In this document: piece after piece, positions 15,192-23,436 of the stretch
Layout of the letters: each line of letters opens with the position of its first letter
How positions within the stretch are numbered: the first letter of the stretch is position 1
DNA from: Phycisphaera sp.
GTDB taxonomy: Bacteria; Planctomycetota; Phycisphaerae; Phycisphaerales; UBA1924
DNA: 64,000 nucleotides
Assembly: GCA_003712165.1 (NCBI GenBank)
Contig: RHLH01000001.1
Span: forward strand, 620,001 to 684,000
Direction: 5' to 3'
Program-made: the position numbers and the translations under genes
Notes under the pieces: model-generated
Seen by the model: the letters and a program-made list of their open reading frames with translations, nothing else
Told to the model about the DNA's origin: nothing
Database searches by the model: none

Positions 15192-16280
15192 TCAGCCAAA
15201 CAGTGGCACCGAGTTGACTCGGCGAGGGCCTTCGCCATTGCACACGGCGAAGGTCCCGCCCGGTCTCATGCACGCGGATCCGTACGCGCCGTCTTTCCGC
15301 ATCGCGTACATCGTTACCTGGAAGTTGGGCTCTCCCTTCTCATTGAGCAGACGCTTTTGCTTGGTGCGATCTGCGATGCGTTTGAGTACGGCGGTGCACG
15401 CCTCGGTTGGGCTCATGCCTAGGTCCATGAATTGAACCGCGAGGAACGAGCCGCAGCACTGGATGACGGCCTCGCCCCGGCCGGTGGCACCGGCTGAGCC
15501 GATCTCGTTGTCGGCGTACATGCCCGCGCCGATGATCGGTGAGTCTCCGACACGTCCTGGGATTTTGTACGAGAGGCCGCTGGTCGTTGTGCAGCCCGAG
15601 AGTTCGCCCTTGTCATTCAGTGCAGAGCAGTGGATCGTGCCCGTTGTAAACGGGATAGGCCCGGCGTCCGGGGTTGCCATGGCGGTGTGCGTGCCGTGGC
15701 CTTCCTGATTGAATTCCCAGTCCATCTGCTCTGGGTTGAGCCAGTCGTCGTTGGGGCCGTGGTTCGCTTTCCAGCGGAGCCATGCTCTTCTGGCACGGTC
15801 GGTGAGGAGGTTCTCTTCTTTGAAGCCGAGTGCGACGGCGAATTCCTTGGCTCCCTGGCCCACGAGCATGACGTGGTCGGTGCGTCTGAGGACTTCCAGA
15901 GCAACGGATGCTGGAGTCTTGATATCTTCGATGCATGCGACGCAGCCAGCTTTGTGGGTTGGGCCGTGCATGACTGAGGCGTCGAGTTGGACAACACCTC
16001 GTTCGTTGGGGAGCCCGCCGTAACCGACGGACATGTCGTTTGGATCCTCTTCGACGATTCTGACACCCTCGACGATCGCCTCGGCGGTGTCTCGCCCCTG
16101 ATTCATGAGATCCCAGGCCCGTTCGACGGCTTTGACGCCGTTTCCTGAGGCGACTGACACGGGGCCCCTGTGATCATCGCCGGGCTCGCGGAGCGGTGAG
16201 GCGAGGGTTTTGCCTGTGGCAGCGCCGAGAGCAGCAAGGGAGCCAGCGGCGAGGACCTGACGACGGTGGATGTTGTTCAT
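15192..16280 (-). CDS. N4-(beta-N-acetylglucosaminyl)-L-asparaginase, Tat-exported
   Basis: This is a glycosylasparaginase of the N-terminal nucleophile hydrolase superfamily, 362 residues; it cleaves the GlcNAc-Asn bond left after glycoprotein breakdown. Residues 6-23 (RRQVLAAGSLAALGAATG) form a twin-arginine signal peptide, so it is likely exported folded. The autoprocessing site is at T215 in TTGTIHCSAL: the family self-cleaves before this Thr, which becomes the nucleophile. SGCTTTSGLSYKIPGRVGDS and GAGMYADNEIGSAGATGRGE are the expected substrate and structural motifs. It is monocistronic, facing away from the FKBP gene. Its presence fits an organism that degrades glycoproteins outside the cytoplasm. 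Confidence 0.93.
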   Translation of the reverse strand: MNNIHRRQVLAAGSLAALGAATGKTLASPLREPGDDHRGPVSVASGNGVKAVERAWDLMNQGRDTAEAIVEGVRIVEEDPNDMSVGYGGLPNERGVVQLDASVMHGPTHKAGCVACIEDIKTPASVALEVLRRTDHVMLVGQGAKEFAVALGFKEENLLTDRARRAWLRWKANHGPNDDWLNPEQMDWEFNQEGHGTHTAMATPDAGPIPFTTGTIHCSALNDKGELSGCTTTSGLSYKIPGRVGDSPIIGAGMYADNEIGSAGATGRGEAVIQCCGSFLAVQFMDLGMSPTEACTAVLKRIADRTKQKRLLNEKGEPNFQVTMYAMRKDGAYGSACMRPGGTFAVCNGEGPRRVNSVPLFG

Positions 16281-16502
16281 GGGGGTATTGTGCGCGAATT
16301 CGATGTCCGTTGCATCTTCAGGTGTGGCACCGAAACTCCCCCAGATTAGGGATCAAATTCGGACTTCCCACTATATCTTTTTGCACCTGGTAGTCGATCT
16401 TACCGGCTTTGATGGGAATCATGCGGCGAGTTGAACTGCTCTCCATGGGAGTTGGCATCGAATTGTAAAAGATGTTCAATACGAGCAGATGAGGGATGTG
16501 CA

Positions 16503-16835
16503 ATGAGTGAAGGTGTGATGGAGCTTCAGATCGAGGATCTGGCCGTCGGTGACGGGCTTGAGTGTCCTCAGGGAGCAACCGTGACGGTGCACTACCGCGG
16601 TGCTCTTATGGATGGCACAGAATTTGATTCTTCTTATAGCCGGGGCCAGCCGATCGAGTTTCCGCTTGGCAACCTCATCAAGGGCTGGCAGGAAGGAATT
16701 CCGGGCATGAAGGTTGGGGGGAAGCGCAAGCTGACCATTCCCTACGCCATGGGCTACGGCATCCACGGGTCGCCTCCTGCGATCCCGCCGAAGGCCGATC
16801 TGGTCTTCGAGATCGAGCTGCTCGGCGTTCGCTGA
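16503..16835 (+). CDS. FKBP-type peptidyl-prolyl cis-trans isomerase
   Basis: This is a 110-residue single-domain FKBP: VTVHYRGALMDGTEFDSSY, the FPLGNLIKGWQEGIPGMKVG loop, a YG.G hairpin (AMGYGIHGSPPAIPPKADL) and a FEIELLGVR end cover the whole fold. It accelerates prolyl isomerisation in folding proteins. There is no signal peptide when ATG 16503 is used; that start has GAGGGA 7 bases upstream, and a longer in-frame start at 16431 has no ribosome site. It is a cytoplasmic stand-alone gene. Confidence 0.93.
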   Translation: MSEGVMELQIEDLAVGDGLECPQGATVTVHYRGALMDGTEFDSSYSRGQPIEFPLGNLIKGWQEGIPGMKVGGKRKLTIPYAMGYGIHGSPPAIPPKADLVFEIELLGVR

Positions 16836-16919
16836 ATCAGCCTGAATAGTCCCGATAATCATCCCGCTCTTGGGGGCTTGTCGTCAAGAGTGGCACTCGT
16901 GTAACCGAGAGTCTCTTCT

Positions 16920-17570
16920 ATGGGATTCGGCTCACAGAAGTCGTCGTCGCGCCTGCACATGCCGAGGCACGCCGAGCGGTTCGCGACCACCTCGCTTGAG
17001 AGCAAGGTCGGTACTGTGCGCGATGTCTCTGCGACCGGGTTCAGGATTTCGTCTCGCAAGAAGATGGCGCTCGCCAAGGGTGAGATACACGAGTTGAGCC
17101 TGCGGACCGCTGAGAAGCAGATCACACTCAGAGCGCGCGTCCAGTGGGTCCGCCGGACGTGCTGGCTGCCCGCGGTATACGAGGCGGGTTTCCAGATCGT
17201 CGATCCGAGGCCCGGTGTCGGCGAGGCGCTCAAGCAGCTCGGTTTGTACGGGTTTGCCGAGGGAAACACGCAGGTCGAGGGCGACGCGCCTCCTCAGAAG
17301 ACATCCGTTTCGGAGCAGAAGCCCGAGACGCCGCAGGCGTTTATCGAGTACGAGGATCTCTATCTCGTGCTGGGTGTTGAGCGTGATGCGCCGTCGTCAG
17401 AGATCAAGACGGCATACCGGAAGCTGGCGCATGTGCATCACCCGGATCACAGCAATGCGCCGGACGCGGCCGAGACTTTTGACCGCATCGCGAAGGCGTA
17501 TTCCGTGCTCGGGGATGCGAAGAAGCGCGAGTGGTACGACAGGCTGATGCGCGGCGACGCCGCGGCCTGA
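16920..17570 (+). CDS. PilZ domain-J domain fusion protein
   Basis: This 216-residue protein has two recognisable modules. Residues 14-95 look like a PilZ domain: R16-x3-R20 followed by D35-V-S-A-T-G40, the c-di-GMP-binding RxxxR and D/NxSxxG motifs, then beta strands to YEAGFQIV. A linker rich in Glu/Gln/Pro (110-140) leads to a J domain (about 145-210), DLYLVLGVERDAPSSEIKTA, with the HPD motif at 173-175, which in DnaJ proteins stimulates Hsp70 ATPase. The combination suggests chaperone recruitment tuned by c-di-GMP; that is inference. It follows FKBP by 84 bases and its stop abuts the convergent lipoprotein gene with no base between them. Confidence 0.85.
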   Translation: MGFGSQKSSSRLHMPRHAERFATTSLESKVGTVRDVSATGFRISSRKKMALAKGEIHELSLRTAEKQITLRARVQWVRRTCWLPAVYEAGFQIVDPRPGVGEALKQLGLYGFAEGNTQVEGDAPPQKTSVSEQKPETPQAFIEYEDLYLVLGVERDAPSSEIKTAYRKLAHVHHPDHSNAPDAAETFDRIAKAYSVLGDAKKREWYDRLMRGDAAA

Positions 17571-18233
17571 TCAGTTCCGCTGGATGCCTCTGAGCATGTT
17601 CTCGAAGAGCGCTTTGTTGTCTCCAACGAGTGAGAAGGGCCCGGTCATCTTGACGAATGCCTTCGTCGCGCCGGTGTCGATGATTGCGCCGAGCATGGTG
17701 TAGTCGTTGTACGTGGTGGGCGTGCCCATCATGCCGCCTTCGGTGTAGTCGCCTGTGAGTTCGACGATGGTGACGGGGAAGCCTGCTGCGTCGAACTCCT
17801 GGATTTCGGGTTCAACTGGCAGGCCCTGGTCCTTGACTTGTCCCTGCCAGCGCTGGATGTTGGCTTCGACGGATCCCCCGGCTTGCGAGAGCGCGATGAC
17901 GACTTCACCGTTCTCGGTTTCGTATTGCGCGAGGCGCATTGAGTTGCTCGGGGTGACCTTGGTCCATTGGCTGGGGATCGGGATGGAGACGTTGCCGACT
18001 TGGACGACACCGTCGCCTCCAGAGATTGAGTCGGCGAGTGCGCCGGTCTGCATGTCTCGGCCCTGGATCTGGTTTCTCAGGTCCTTGCCCATCTCGACGG
18101 ACTTGCCGAGTTGGCTTTGAGCACCCCCCTGATTTTGTGAGGTGGCGGACGAACCGGACCCGGTTTCTTCGCAGCCGATGAGGCAGGCTGCGAGTGTGGC
18201 AAGAAGCATTGTGGTGGTTTGTGATTTTGGCAT
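17571..18233 (-). CDS. predicted lipoprotein
   Basis: This is a 220-residue protein with a lipoprotein signal: a hydrophobic stretch and lipobox CLIGC (cysteine near residue 21), then a Ser/Gln/Gly-rich linker. The mature domain contains IPIPSQWTKVTPSNSMRLAQY and later GDYTEGGMMGTP, and resembles uncharacterised planctomycetal lipoproteins. No enzymatic motif was recognised. It is divergent from rmlA and convergent, with no gap, with the PilZ-J gene. Confidence 0.75.
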   Translation of the reverse strand: MPKSQTTTMLLATLAACLIGCEETGSGSSATSQNQGGAQSQLGKSVEMGKDLRNQIQGRDMQTGALADSISGGDGVVQVGNVSIPIPSQWTKVTPSNSMRLAQYETENGEVVIALSQAGGSVEANIQRWQGQVKDQGLPVEPEIQEFDAAGFPVTIVELTGDYTEGGMMGTPTTYNDYTMLGAIIDTGATKAFVKMTGPFSLVGDNKALFENMLRGIQRN

Positions 18234-18359
18234 GTCATACTCTCCAGTTCTGCCTGATCCTACCGCCTCAAGCTGATTCCATGCGGGTTATGCGCCGATT
18301 GAACATTGGGCAATTGCACCCCGGTCTAGACTGCCTAAGAAGCGGAGAAAGGCGACTCT

Positions 18360-19121
18360 ATGAAGGGCATCATCCTTGCTGGCGGCCTCGGATCAAGGCT
18401 CCGCCCGCTCACACTGGTGACCAACAAGCACCTGCTGCCGGTCTACGACCGTCCCATGATCTACTACCCCATCCAGTGCCTGCTCAACGCGGGTATCGAT
18501 GAGGTCATGATCGTCACCGGCGGCGAGCACGCGGGTGACTTTCTCAAGCTTCTCAAGAACGGCAATGACCTGGGCATCAAGCACCTGGCGTACGCCTATC
18601 AGGAGGGCGAGGGCGGGATCGCTGACGCCTTGAAGCTGGCAGAGGATTTCGCGGACGGCGACAAGATCTGCGTCGTGCTCGGTGACAATGTGATCGAGGG
18701 GAACATCAGGCAGGCCGCGGATGATTTCAGGGCGCAGGAGAGCGGCGCGAAACTTCTCTTGAAAGAGGTGCCCGATCCCGAGCGGTTCGGTGTCGCGGAG
18801 GTCGGCGGTGACGGCAAGATCGCCTCGATCGTCGAGAAGCCCAGCGACCCCAAGAGCAACCTCGCGGTCACGGGGATTTACTTCTACGACAACGACGCGT
18901 TCAGTATCTGCCAGACACTCAAGCCCAGCGACCGGGGTGAGCTCGAGATCACTGATGTGAACAATGAGTACATCCGCCGGGGCAACCTCACGAGCGAGGT
19001 GCTCGAGGGCTGGTGGACTGACGCGGGTACGCACGAGAGTCTGTACCGCGCGACGAAGCTGGTCGCGGAGGGTGGTGCGAACCACATGAGTCTGCCGGCA
19101 AAGGTGGGGGCCTCTTCATGA
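18360..19121 (+). CDS. rmlA: glucose-1-phosphate thymidylyltransferase (short form)
   Basis: This is a nucleotidyltransferase that makes dTDP-glucose, the first step to dTDP-L-rhamnose. The nucleotide loop is GGLGSRLRPLT (residues 8-18); TNKHLLPVYDRPMIYYPI, VVLGDNVIEGN (metal aspartate), FGVAEV and EKPSDPKSN follow as in RmlA. At 253 residues it lacks the C-terminal helical extension of the 290-residue enterobacterial enzymes and resembles the shorter form. ATG 18360 has AAAGG upstream. It opens a four-gene operon rmlA-C-D-B whose members overlap by 1-4 bases. Confidence 0.93.
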   Translation: MKGIILAGGLGSRLRPLTLVTNKHLLPVYDRPMIYYPIQCLLNAGIDEVMIVTGGEHAGDFLKLLKNGNDLGIKHLAYAYQEGEGGIADALKLAEDFADGDKICVVLGDNVIEGNIRQAADDFRAQESGAKLLLKEVPDPERFGVAEVGGDGKIASIVEKPSDPKSNLAVTGIYFYDNDAFSICQTLKPSDRGELEITDVNNEYIRRGNLTSEVLEGWWTDAGTHESLYRATKLVAEGGANHMSLPAKVGASS

Positions 19122-19612
19122 GCGTGATTGGGATCCCAGTGTGGGATGACACCGTTGAGACCGGGTACAGGCGCGCGCTTGCCGAGCAGGAGCCGGTGTT
19201 TGTGCCCGCGAGACACTTCGCGGATGACCGGGGCTGGTCGCTCATGAATCAGCTTCAGGGCGTGCTGAGCCCGAAGGGGCAGGTCAACTTCAGCAACCAG
19301 TACCCGGGTGTTGTCAAGGCGTGGCACCGCCACAAGAGGCAGACCGACTTCTGGCTTGTTCTGAAGGGGCACCTCAAGGTCGGCGTGCATCGCCAGACTG
19401 ATGGTGTGTCGTGGGCGTGTGTTGCGGGCGAGAAGAGGCCCGGCACTGTGATCATCCCGCCGACCTTGTGGCACGGCGCGGCGACTGTTGGGAGCGAGTC
19501 TGCTGGGCTGCTGTACTACGTCACCGAGGCGTATGACCCGAACAACCCCGACGAGGAACGGCTCCCGCACGACGGCGTCGATGGGTTCCCGTGGGAGGTC
19601 CAGCACGGATGA
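19118..19612 (+). CDS. rmlC: dTDP-4-dehydrorhamnose 3,5-epimerase family protein
   Basis: This is a 164-residue cupin related to RmlC. The start overlaps the rmlA stop as ATGA. Recognisable features are RGWSLMNQL, NQYPGVVKAWHRHKRQTDFW with the putative catalytic histidines, a LKGHLKVGV strand pair and VIIPPTLWHGAATV. It is shorter than classic RmlC (about 180) and the catalytic segment WHRH differs from the classic RGLHYQ, so it belongs to a divergent branch. By position between rmlA and rmlD it should supply the epimerase step for dTDP-L-rhamnose, though a single (3- or 5-) epimerisation is possible. Confidence 0.85.
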   Translation: MSVIGIPVWDDTVETGYRRALAEQEPVFVPARHFADDRGWSLMNQLQGVLSPKGQVNFSNQYPGVVKAWHRHKRQTDFWLVLKGHLKVGVHRQTDGVSWACVAGEKRPGTVIIPPTLWHGAATVGSESAGLLYYVTEAYDPNNPDEERLPHDGVDGFPWEVQHG

Positions 19613-20511
19613 GCCTCGGGGCGTTCTATCACGGCAAGCCAAATCATCCCGGCGCTGTTGTTGTTGGCGCGAAAGGCATGCTCGGAACGCATGTCTGCGA
19701 GTTGCTGACGAGTCTTGGTGTGCCGTTCTCCGCGGTTGATCGAGAAGAGCTCGATCTGTCGAGCGCCGAGGCGGTGAGCACGAGCGACCTGGACATGTCC
19801 GCTGTGTGGTTCAACTGCGCCGCGTGGACGGATGTTGATGGGGCAGAAGAGCATGAGGACAGGGCGCTTGCGATCAACGGCGGGCCCGGCCTGCGGGCGC
19901 TGTGCGCCCGCGTGAAAGACGCGGGTGGGCTGCTTGTGCACGTTTCCACGGACTACGTGTTCGAGGGCAACGCGAGCGAGCCCTACGAAACCGATCACCC
20001 CCGGTCACCGATCGGCGCGTACGGCCGGACGAAGGCGGCGGGCGAGGTCATCGTCGAGACATCGGGGTGTGACTTCGTCATCGCGCGCACGAGCTGGTTG
20101 TACTCGCCTCACGCGAACAATTTCGTGAAGACGATGGCCAAGCTGACTGACGAGCGCGACGAGCTCAAGGTCGTAAGCGACCAGCGAGGGAGGCCGACGT
20201 CTGCTGAGCACCTGGCGCGTTCGCTGGTCGGGCTCGTCGATGCGGAAGCGCAAGGGGTGTTCCATGTGACCGACGGGGGCGAGTGCACGTGGCACGAGTT
20301 TGCCTGTGCGACCCGTGACGGGCTCGGGCACGCGTGTGAGATCGCGCCGTGCACGACAGACGAGTTTCCACGCCCGGCGCCCCGGCCCGCGTACAGCGTG
20401 CTCGATCTGACCAAGACTGAGAGCTTGCTGGGCGCAATGCCGAGTTGGCGGGATAATCTGCGAGCGGTGCTCGAAGAACTCAGAGTGCAAGACAGAGCCA
20501 GGAGCGCGTGA
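19609..20511 (+). CDS. rmlD: dTDP-4-dehydrorhamnose reductase
   Basis: This is a 300-residue extended short-chain dehydrogenase that reduces dTDP-4-keto-L-rhamnose, the last step of the pathway. The NAD(P) loop is VVVGAKGMLGTHV; NCAAWTDVDGAEEHEDRA, HVSTDYVFEGN and the catalytic YGRTKAAGE (Tyr-x3-Lys) are in place. The start is ATG 19609, overlapping the rmlC stop (ATGA). Upstream residues available from 19591 lie inside rmlC and are not needed. The stop overlaps rmlB. Confidence 0.94.
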   Translation: MSLGAFYHGKPNHPGAVVVGAKGMLGTHVCELLTSLGVPFSAVDREELDLSSAEAVSTSDLDMSAVWFNCAAWTDVDGAEEHEDRALAINGGPGLRALCARVKDAGGLLVHVSTDYVFEGNASEPYETDHPRSPIGAYGRTKAAGEVIVETSGCDFVIARTSWLYSPHANNFVKTMAKLTDERDELKVVSDQRGRPTSAEHLARSLVGLVDAEAQGVFHVTDGGECTWHEFACATRDGLGHACEIAPCTTDEFPRPAPRPAYSVLDLTKTESLLGAMPSWRDNLRAVLEELRVQDRARSA

Positions 20512-21536
20512 TGCACATTCTTCTGACCGGCGGCGCCGGCTTCATCGGGTCCAACTTCGTGCGTCTCGTGCTGCGCGACCGCCCGGACTATCGCGTGACG
20601 AATCTCGACTCGCTTACATACTCGGGCAACCTTGAGAACCTGACCGAGTATGAGAACGACGACAGGTACACGTTTGTCAGAGGCGACGTCCGCGACCCGG
20701 AAGTGCTCGGCAGGGTGATGGCTGGGGTTGACGCGGTCGTGCATATGGCGGCCGAGAGCCACGTCGATCGCTCGATCATGGACTCGGGGCCTTTCGTTGA
20801 CACGAACACGCGCGGCACGCAGGTGATGCTCGATGTGTGGCGCCGCACGCACGGCAGCTCGAAGCGCTTCGTGTATGTATCAACCGACGAGGTGTACGGG
20901 TCGCTCCCTCTCGAGAACCCGGAGATCAAGTTCACCGAGACGACGCCTTTGGATCCGAGCAGCCCGTACTCGGCGAGCAAGACCGGTGGTGATTTGCTTG
21001 TCAACGCGTACCACCACACGTTCGGGATGGACCTCGTCACGACGCGGTGCTCGAACAACTTCGGGCCCTTCCAGTTTCCAGAGAAGGTGATCCCGCTGTT
21101 TGTCACGAACCTGATGGATGGTGAGCAGGTGCCTCTCTACGGCGACGGGAAGAACGTGCGCGATTGGCTGCACGTCGATGACCACTGTGAAGCGGTGCTG
21201 ACCGTGCTCGAGAAGGGCAAGTCCGGCGAGGTGTACAACATCGGTGGCAACAACGAGCGATCGAATCTCGAGCTGACCCACGCGATCCTTGAGATCATGG
21301 GTAAGGGCGGGGAGATGATCCGGTACGTTGAGGACCGCCTCGGGCACGACAGGCGGTACGCGATCGACGCGAGCAAGATCAAGAACGAGCTCGGCTGGTC
21401 GCCCTCACGGTCGGCCTGGCCCGGAGCGCTCGAAGAGACCGTCAAGTGGTACGTCGACAACCGCCAGTGGTGGGAGCGCGTCAAGAGCGGCGCGTATCAG
21501 GACTACTACGAGAGGCAGTACGGCCAGCGGGCCTGA
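20511..21536 (+). CDS. rmlB: dTDP-glucose 4,6-dehydratase
   Basis: This is a 341-residue extended SDR that oxidises and dehydrates dTDP-glucose. It has GGAGFIGSNFVRLVLRDRPD at the N terminus, MAAESHVDRSI, VSTDEVYGSL (catalytic Thr-Asp-Glu), PYSASKTGGDLLV (Tyr-x3-Lys) and DDHCEAVLTVLEKGKSGEVY. ATG 20511 is chosen because AGGAG ends 6 bases before it; the preceding GTG is too close. The ATG shares one base with the rmlD stop. A strong hairpin follows at 21566-21594. Confidence 0.96.
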   Translation: MHILLTGGAGFIGSNFVRLVLRDRPDYRVTNLDSLTYSGNLENLTEYENDDRYTFVRGDVRDPEVLGRVMAGVDAVVHMAAESHVDRSIMDSGPFVDTNTRGTQVMLDVWRRTHGSSKRFVYVSTDEVYGSLPLENPEIKFTETTPLDPSSPYSASKTGGDLLVNAYHHTFGMDLVTTRCSNNFGPFQFPEKVIPLFVTNLMDGEQVPLYGDGKNVRDWLHVDDHCEAVLTVLEKGKSGEVYNIGGNNERSNLELTHAILEIMGKGGEMIRYVEDRLGHDRRYAIDASKIKNELGWSPSRSAWPGALEETVKWYVDNRQWWERVKSGAYQDYYERQYGQRA

Positions 21537-21565
21537 TCGGCTTCGGGTCAGCACACTACAAAATG

Positions 21566-21594
21566 AAGCACGGGCCCAGAACAGGCCCGTGCTT
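21566..21594. terminator. bidirectional terminator between rmlB and exosortase-target gene 1
   Basis: AAGCACGGGCC (21566-21576) pairs perfectly with GGCCCGTGCTT (21584-21594) around a 7-base loop. On the - strand it is followed by CATTTTG, so it ends the gene at 21636-22340; on the + strand it closes the rml operon. Confidence 0.88.
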
Positions 21595-21635
21595 ACAAGC
21601 GATAGAAGTTCGCCGATTCGTACTTGATCAGCTGA

Positions 21636-22340
21636 TCACATGCTCTTGCGGCGACGGCCCGTCATCAGACCCAGGCCACCGAGACCTGTCAGGCCCAGCA
21701 TCGCGGCCTGGGGCGTGGGGACCAGCGTCAGCAGTACTGCGACGTCGTTGTAGTCCTTGTCGCTGCAGTACTTGATGTCTTCGAAGAACAGGGCGTACCC
21801 GAAGAGGTTGCCGTTCTTGAAGAGGCGGTAGCTGACCATGTGGTCGGTGCTCCACGGGTTGTCCCAGTCACGCGAGGTGTAGAGGGTTGTGCTGTTGCGG
21901 TGGTTGCCGCCGCGGTCTGTTTCGATCGCCCAGCGGAAGTCCTCGTCCATTGTGACTGTTGCTTCGGTGCCGACGGGGCTCGATGCGAGGATGGCTTGGT
22001 AGTCGCCCAGGTTGCCCCCGCCGTAGGTGCCTTCGACGGTGCCGAAGGTATGTGTGTAGGCGGCTTCCTTGGCGATCATCTTGACGTTGTAGGTGCCGGC
22101 GGCCCAGTAGCGGTCGGTGCCGATGCTGTAGTGAGCCGAGTCCTTCATACGGTCGGCGAAGACCATCCCGTTGGAGTAATCGCGGCTTCCGGATGAGCTG
22201 AAGTTGCCGCCCAGAGCCGAGCTGAGTATCTCAGAGTGGCTCGCCTCGCCGTGCGAGGGAGAACGGACGTGCGTGTACTGTGCTGATGCGGCAGATGCCG
22301 AGATCGTGGCAGCCGCGGTGATGATGGTTGCGAAACGCAT
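21636..22340 (-). CDS. PEP-CTERM-like exported protein, paralog 1 of 3
   Basis: This is a 234-residue secreted protein. A signal peptide (MRFATIITAAATISASAASA) is followed by a domain shared with the next two genes (SEILSSALGG near the start, MDEDFRWAIE in the middle) and a DUF4114-like acidic motif FFEDIKYCSDKDYNDVAVLL. It ends in a sorting tail, VPTPQAAMLGLTGLGGLGL then GRRRKSM. The tail has the PEP-CTERM order (short polar motif, hydrophobic helix, basic cluster), with VPTPQ in place of VPEP. The exosortase at 33.1-33.9 kb is the likely sorting enzyme. It is single-gene, with its own terminator. Confidence 0.87.
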   Translation of the reverse strand: MRFATIITAAATISASAASAQYTHVRSPSHGEASHSEILSSALGGNFSSSGSRDYSNGMVFADRMKDSAHYSIGTDRYWAAGTYNVKMIAKEAAYTHTFGTVEGTYGGGNLGDYQAILASSPVGTEATVTMDEDFRWAIETDRGGNHRNSTTLYTSRDWDNPWSTDHMVSYRLFKNGNLFGYALFFEDIKYCSDKDYNDVAVLLTLVPTPQAAMLGLTGLGGLGLMTGRRRKSM

Positions 22341-22491
22341 GATGCAAACCCCTGTCTTTTCTTTGGTTACGGCCCGGCCACACTTCTTGCCGGCAACTAG
22401 ATCATGGGGCTTTTTCCTGGGATAGCAAGGTCCGGTGCTCGTTTACATCGTAAAGACGGGCAAGTCGTAACGGTTGCGCTTGAAAATGAAA

Positions 22492-22517
22492 CAGGTCCGC
22501 GAGGATTCGCGGACCTG
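22492..22517 (-). terminator. intrinsic terminator after paralog 2
   Basis: On the - strand CAGGTCCGCGA and TCGCGGACCTG (arms 22507-22517 and 22492-22502) form an 11-bp stem with a 4-base loop, followed by TTTCATTTTC. It lies directly downstream of the gene at 22546-23223. Confidence 0.9.
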
Positions 22518-22545
22518 CGTCGATATTCTTGATGTCTGTAACTCG

Positions 22546-23223
22546 TTATCGCGCCATGTTGCGGCGGCGAGTCAGCGAGAGCCCGCCCAGAAGGGCCAGG
22601 GCGCCGAGGCCTGCAGCCTGAGGTGTGGGCACTATTGACAGCAGGACTGCGACGTCGTTGAAGTCCTTATCGCTGAAGTGCTTCTTGTCCTCGAAGAAGA
22701 GCATGGAACCGATCATCGAGCCCGCTGCATTGAAGAGCGAGTAGGAGACCATCATGTCCTTGCCGTAGTTATCGTGCTCACGCGATGTGTAGACGTGGTC
22801 GAAGATAAAGCCGTCGACCTTGATGGCCCATCGGAAGTCCTCGTCCATTGTGGTGGATGCCATGGATCCGACATCCTCGGCATCGAGGAGCGTCTGGAAG
22901 CTGCCGCCGCGGTTGCCGTTGACGTAGCCGAAGAGTGAGTCGTAGTTGCCGTGGTTGCCGACGATCTTGGCGTTGTAACTGCCGGCGGACCAAATCTGGT
23001 CGCCAGAGTACATGCCGGAGTCTCGGTTGCGGACTGCGGTGATCGACCCGTTGCTCAAGTCGAGACCCGAGGCAGAGAAGCTGCCGCCGAGAGCTGAGCT
23101 GAGGATCGATGCGTGACCGGGTTCGCTTCCCGGATCTCGGACATTGGTGTAGTCGTTATCAGCGAGAGCAGCTCCCGCACTCAGTGTCAGACCGATGACT
23201 CCGATAAAGACAGGGCGTTCCAT
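22546..23223 (-). CDS. PEP-CTERM-like exported protein, paralog 2 of 3
   Basis: This 225-residue protein is the closest relative of paralog 1: ASILSSALGGSFSASG, WSAGSYNAKIV, MDEDFRWAIK, TSREHDNY and FFEDKKHFSDKDFNDVAVLL occur in the same order. An N-terminal signal peptide (GVIGLTLSAGAALA) and a C-terminal VPTPQAAGLGALALLGGLSL then TRRRNMAR mark it for export and exosortase processing. AGGGAGATGAGGG provides the ribosome site. The paired Asp/Asn in SDKDFND may bind calcium, by analogy with DUF4114. Function unknown. Confidence 0.87.
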   Translation of the reverse strand: MERPVFIGVIGLTLSAGAALADNDYTNVRDPGSEPGHASILSSALGGSFSASGLDLSNGSITAVRNRDSGMYSGDQIWSAGSYNAKIVGNHGNYDSLFGYVNGNRGGSFQTLLDAEDVGSMASTTMDEDFRWAIKVDGFIFDHVYTSREHDNYGKDMMVSYSLFNAAGSMIGSMLFFEDKKHFSDKDFNDVAVLLSIVPTPQAAGLGALALLGGLSLTRRRNMAR

Positions 23224-23385
23224 CCCTCATCTCCCTTAATTGGTTCAGAACCCACACTTGCGGGCCTCCAACCCGCGTCTTTTACATAGTAGTAGGGGAA
23301 TTGCCGGAGTCACCCCGTTAATGAGGGGCTTTATCGGTTTTTTGCATAGATACCCCCTAAGTGGGCTGGTTGTAGCATGAAAAAA

Positions 23386-23409
23386 GGCAGACCTCTTTCA
23401 AGGTCTGCC
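23386..23409 (-). terminator. intrinsic terminator after paralog 3
   Basis: GGCAGACCT and AGGTCTGCC (arms 23401-23409 and 23386-23394 on the - strand) with a 6-base loop, followed by TTTTTT. It is a textbook terminator for the gene at 23437-24183. Confidence 0.92.
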
Positions 23410-23436
23410 CTCTGAAGGATCAGATTGTGCTCAGAT

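Noticed and set aside
15067..15273. Small frames in the gap beyond the glycosylasparaginase stop
   Set aside because: They overlap a hairpin and the end of the real gene; no ribosome site or motif.
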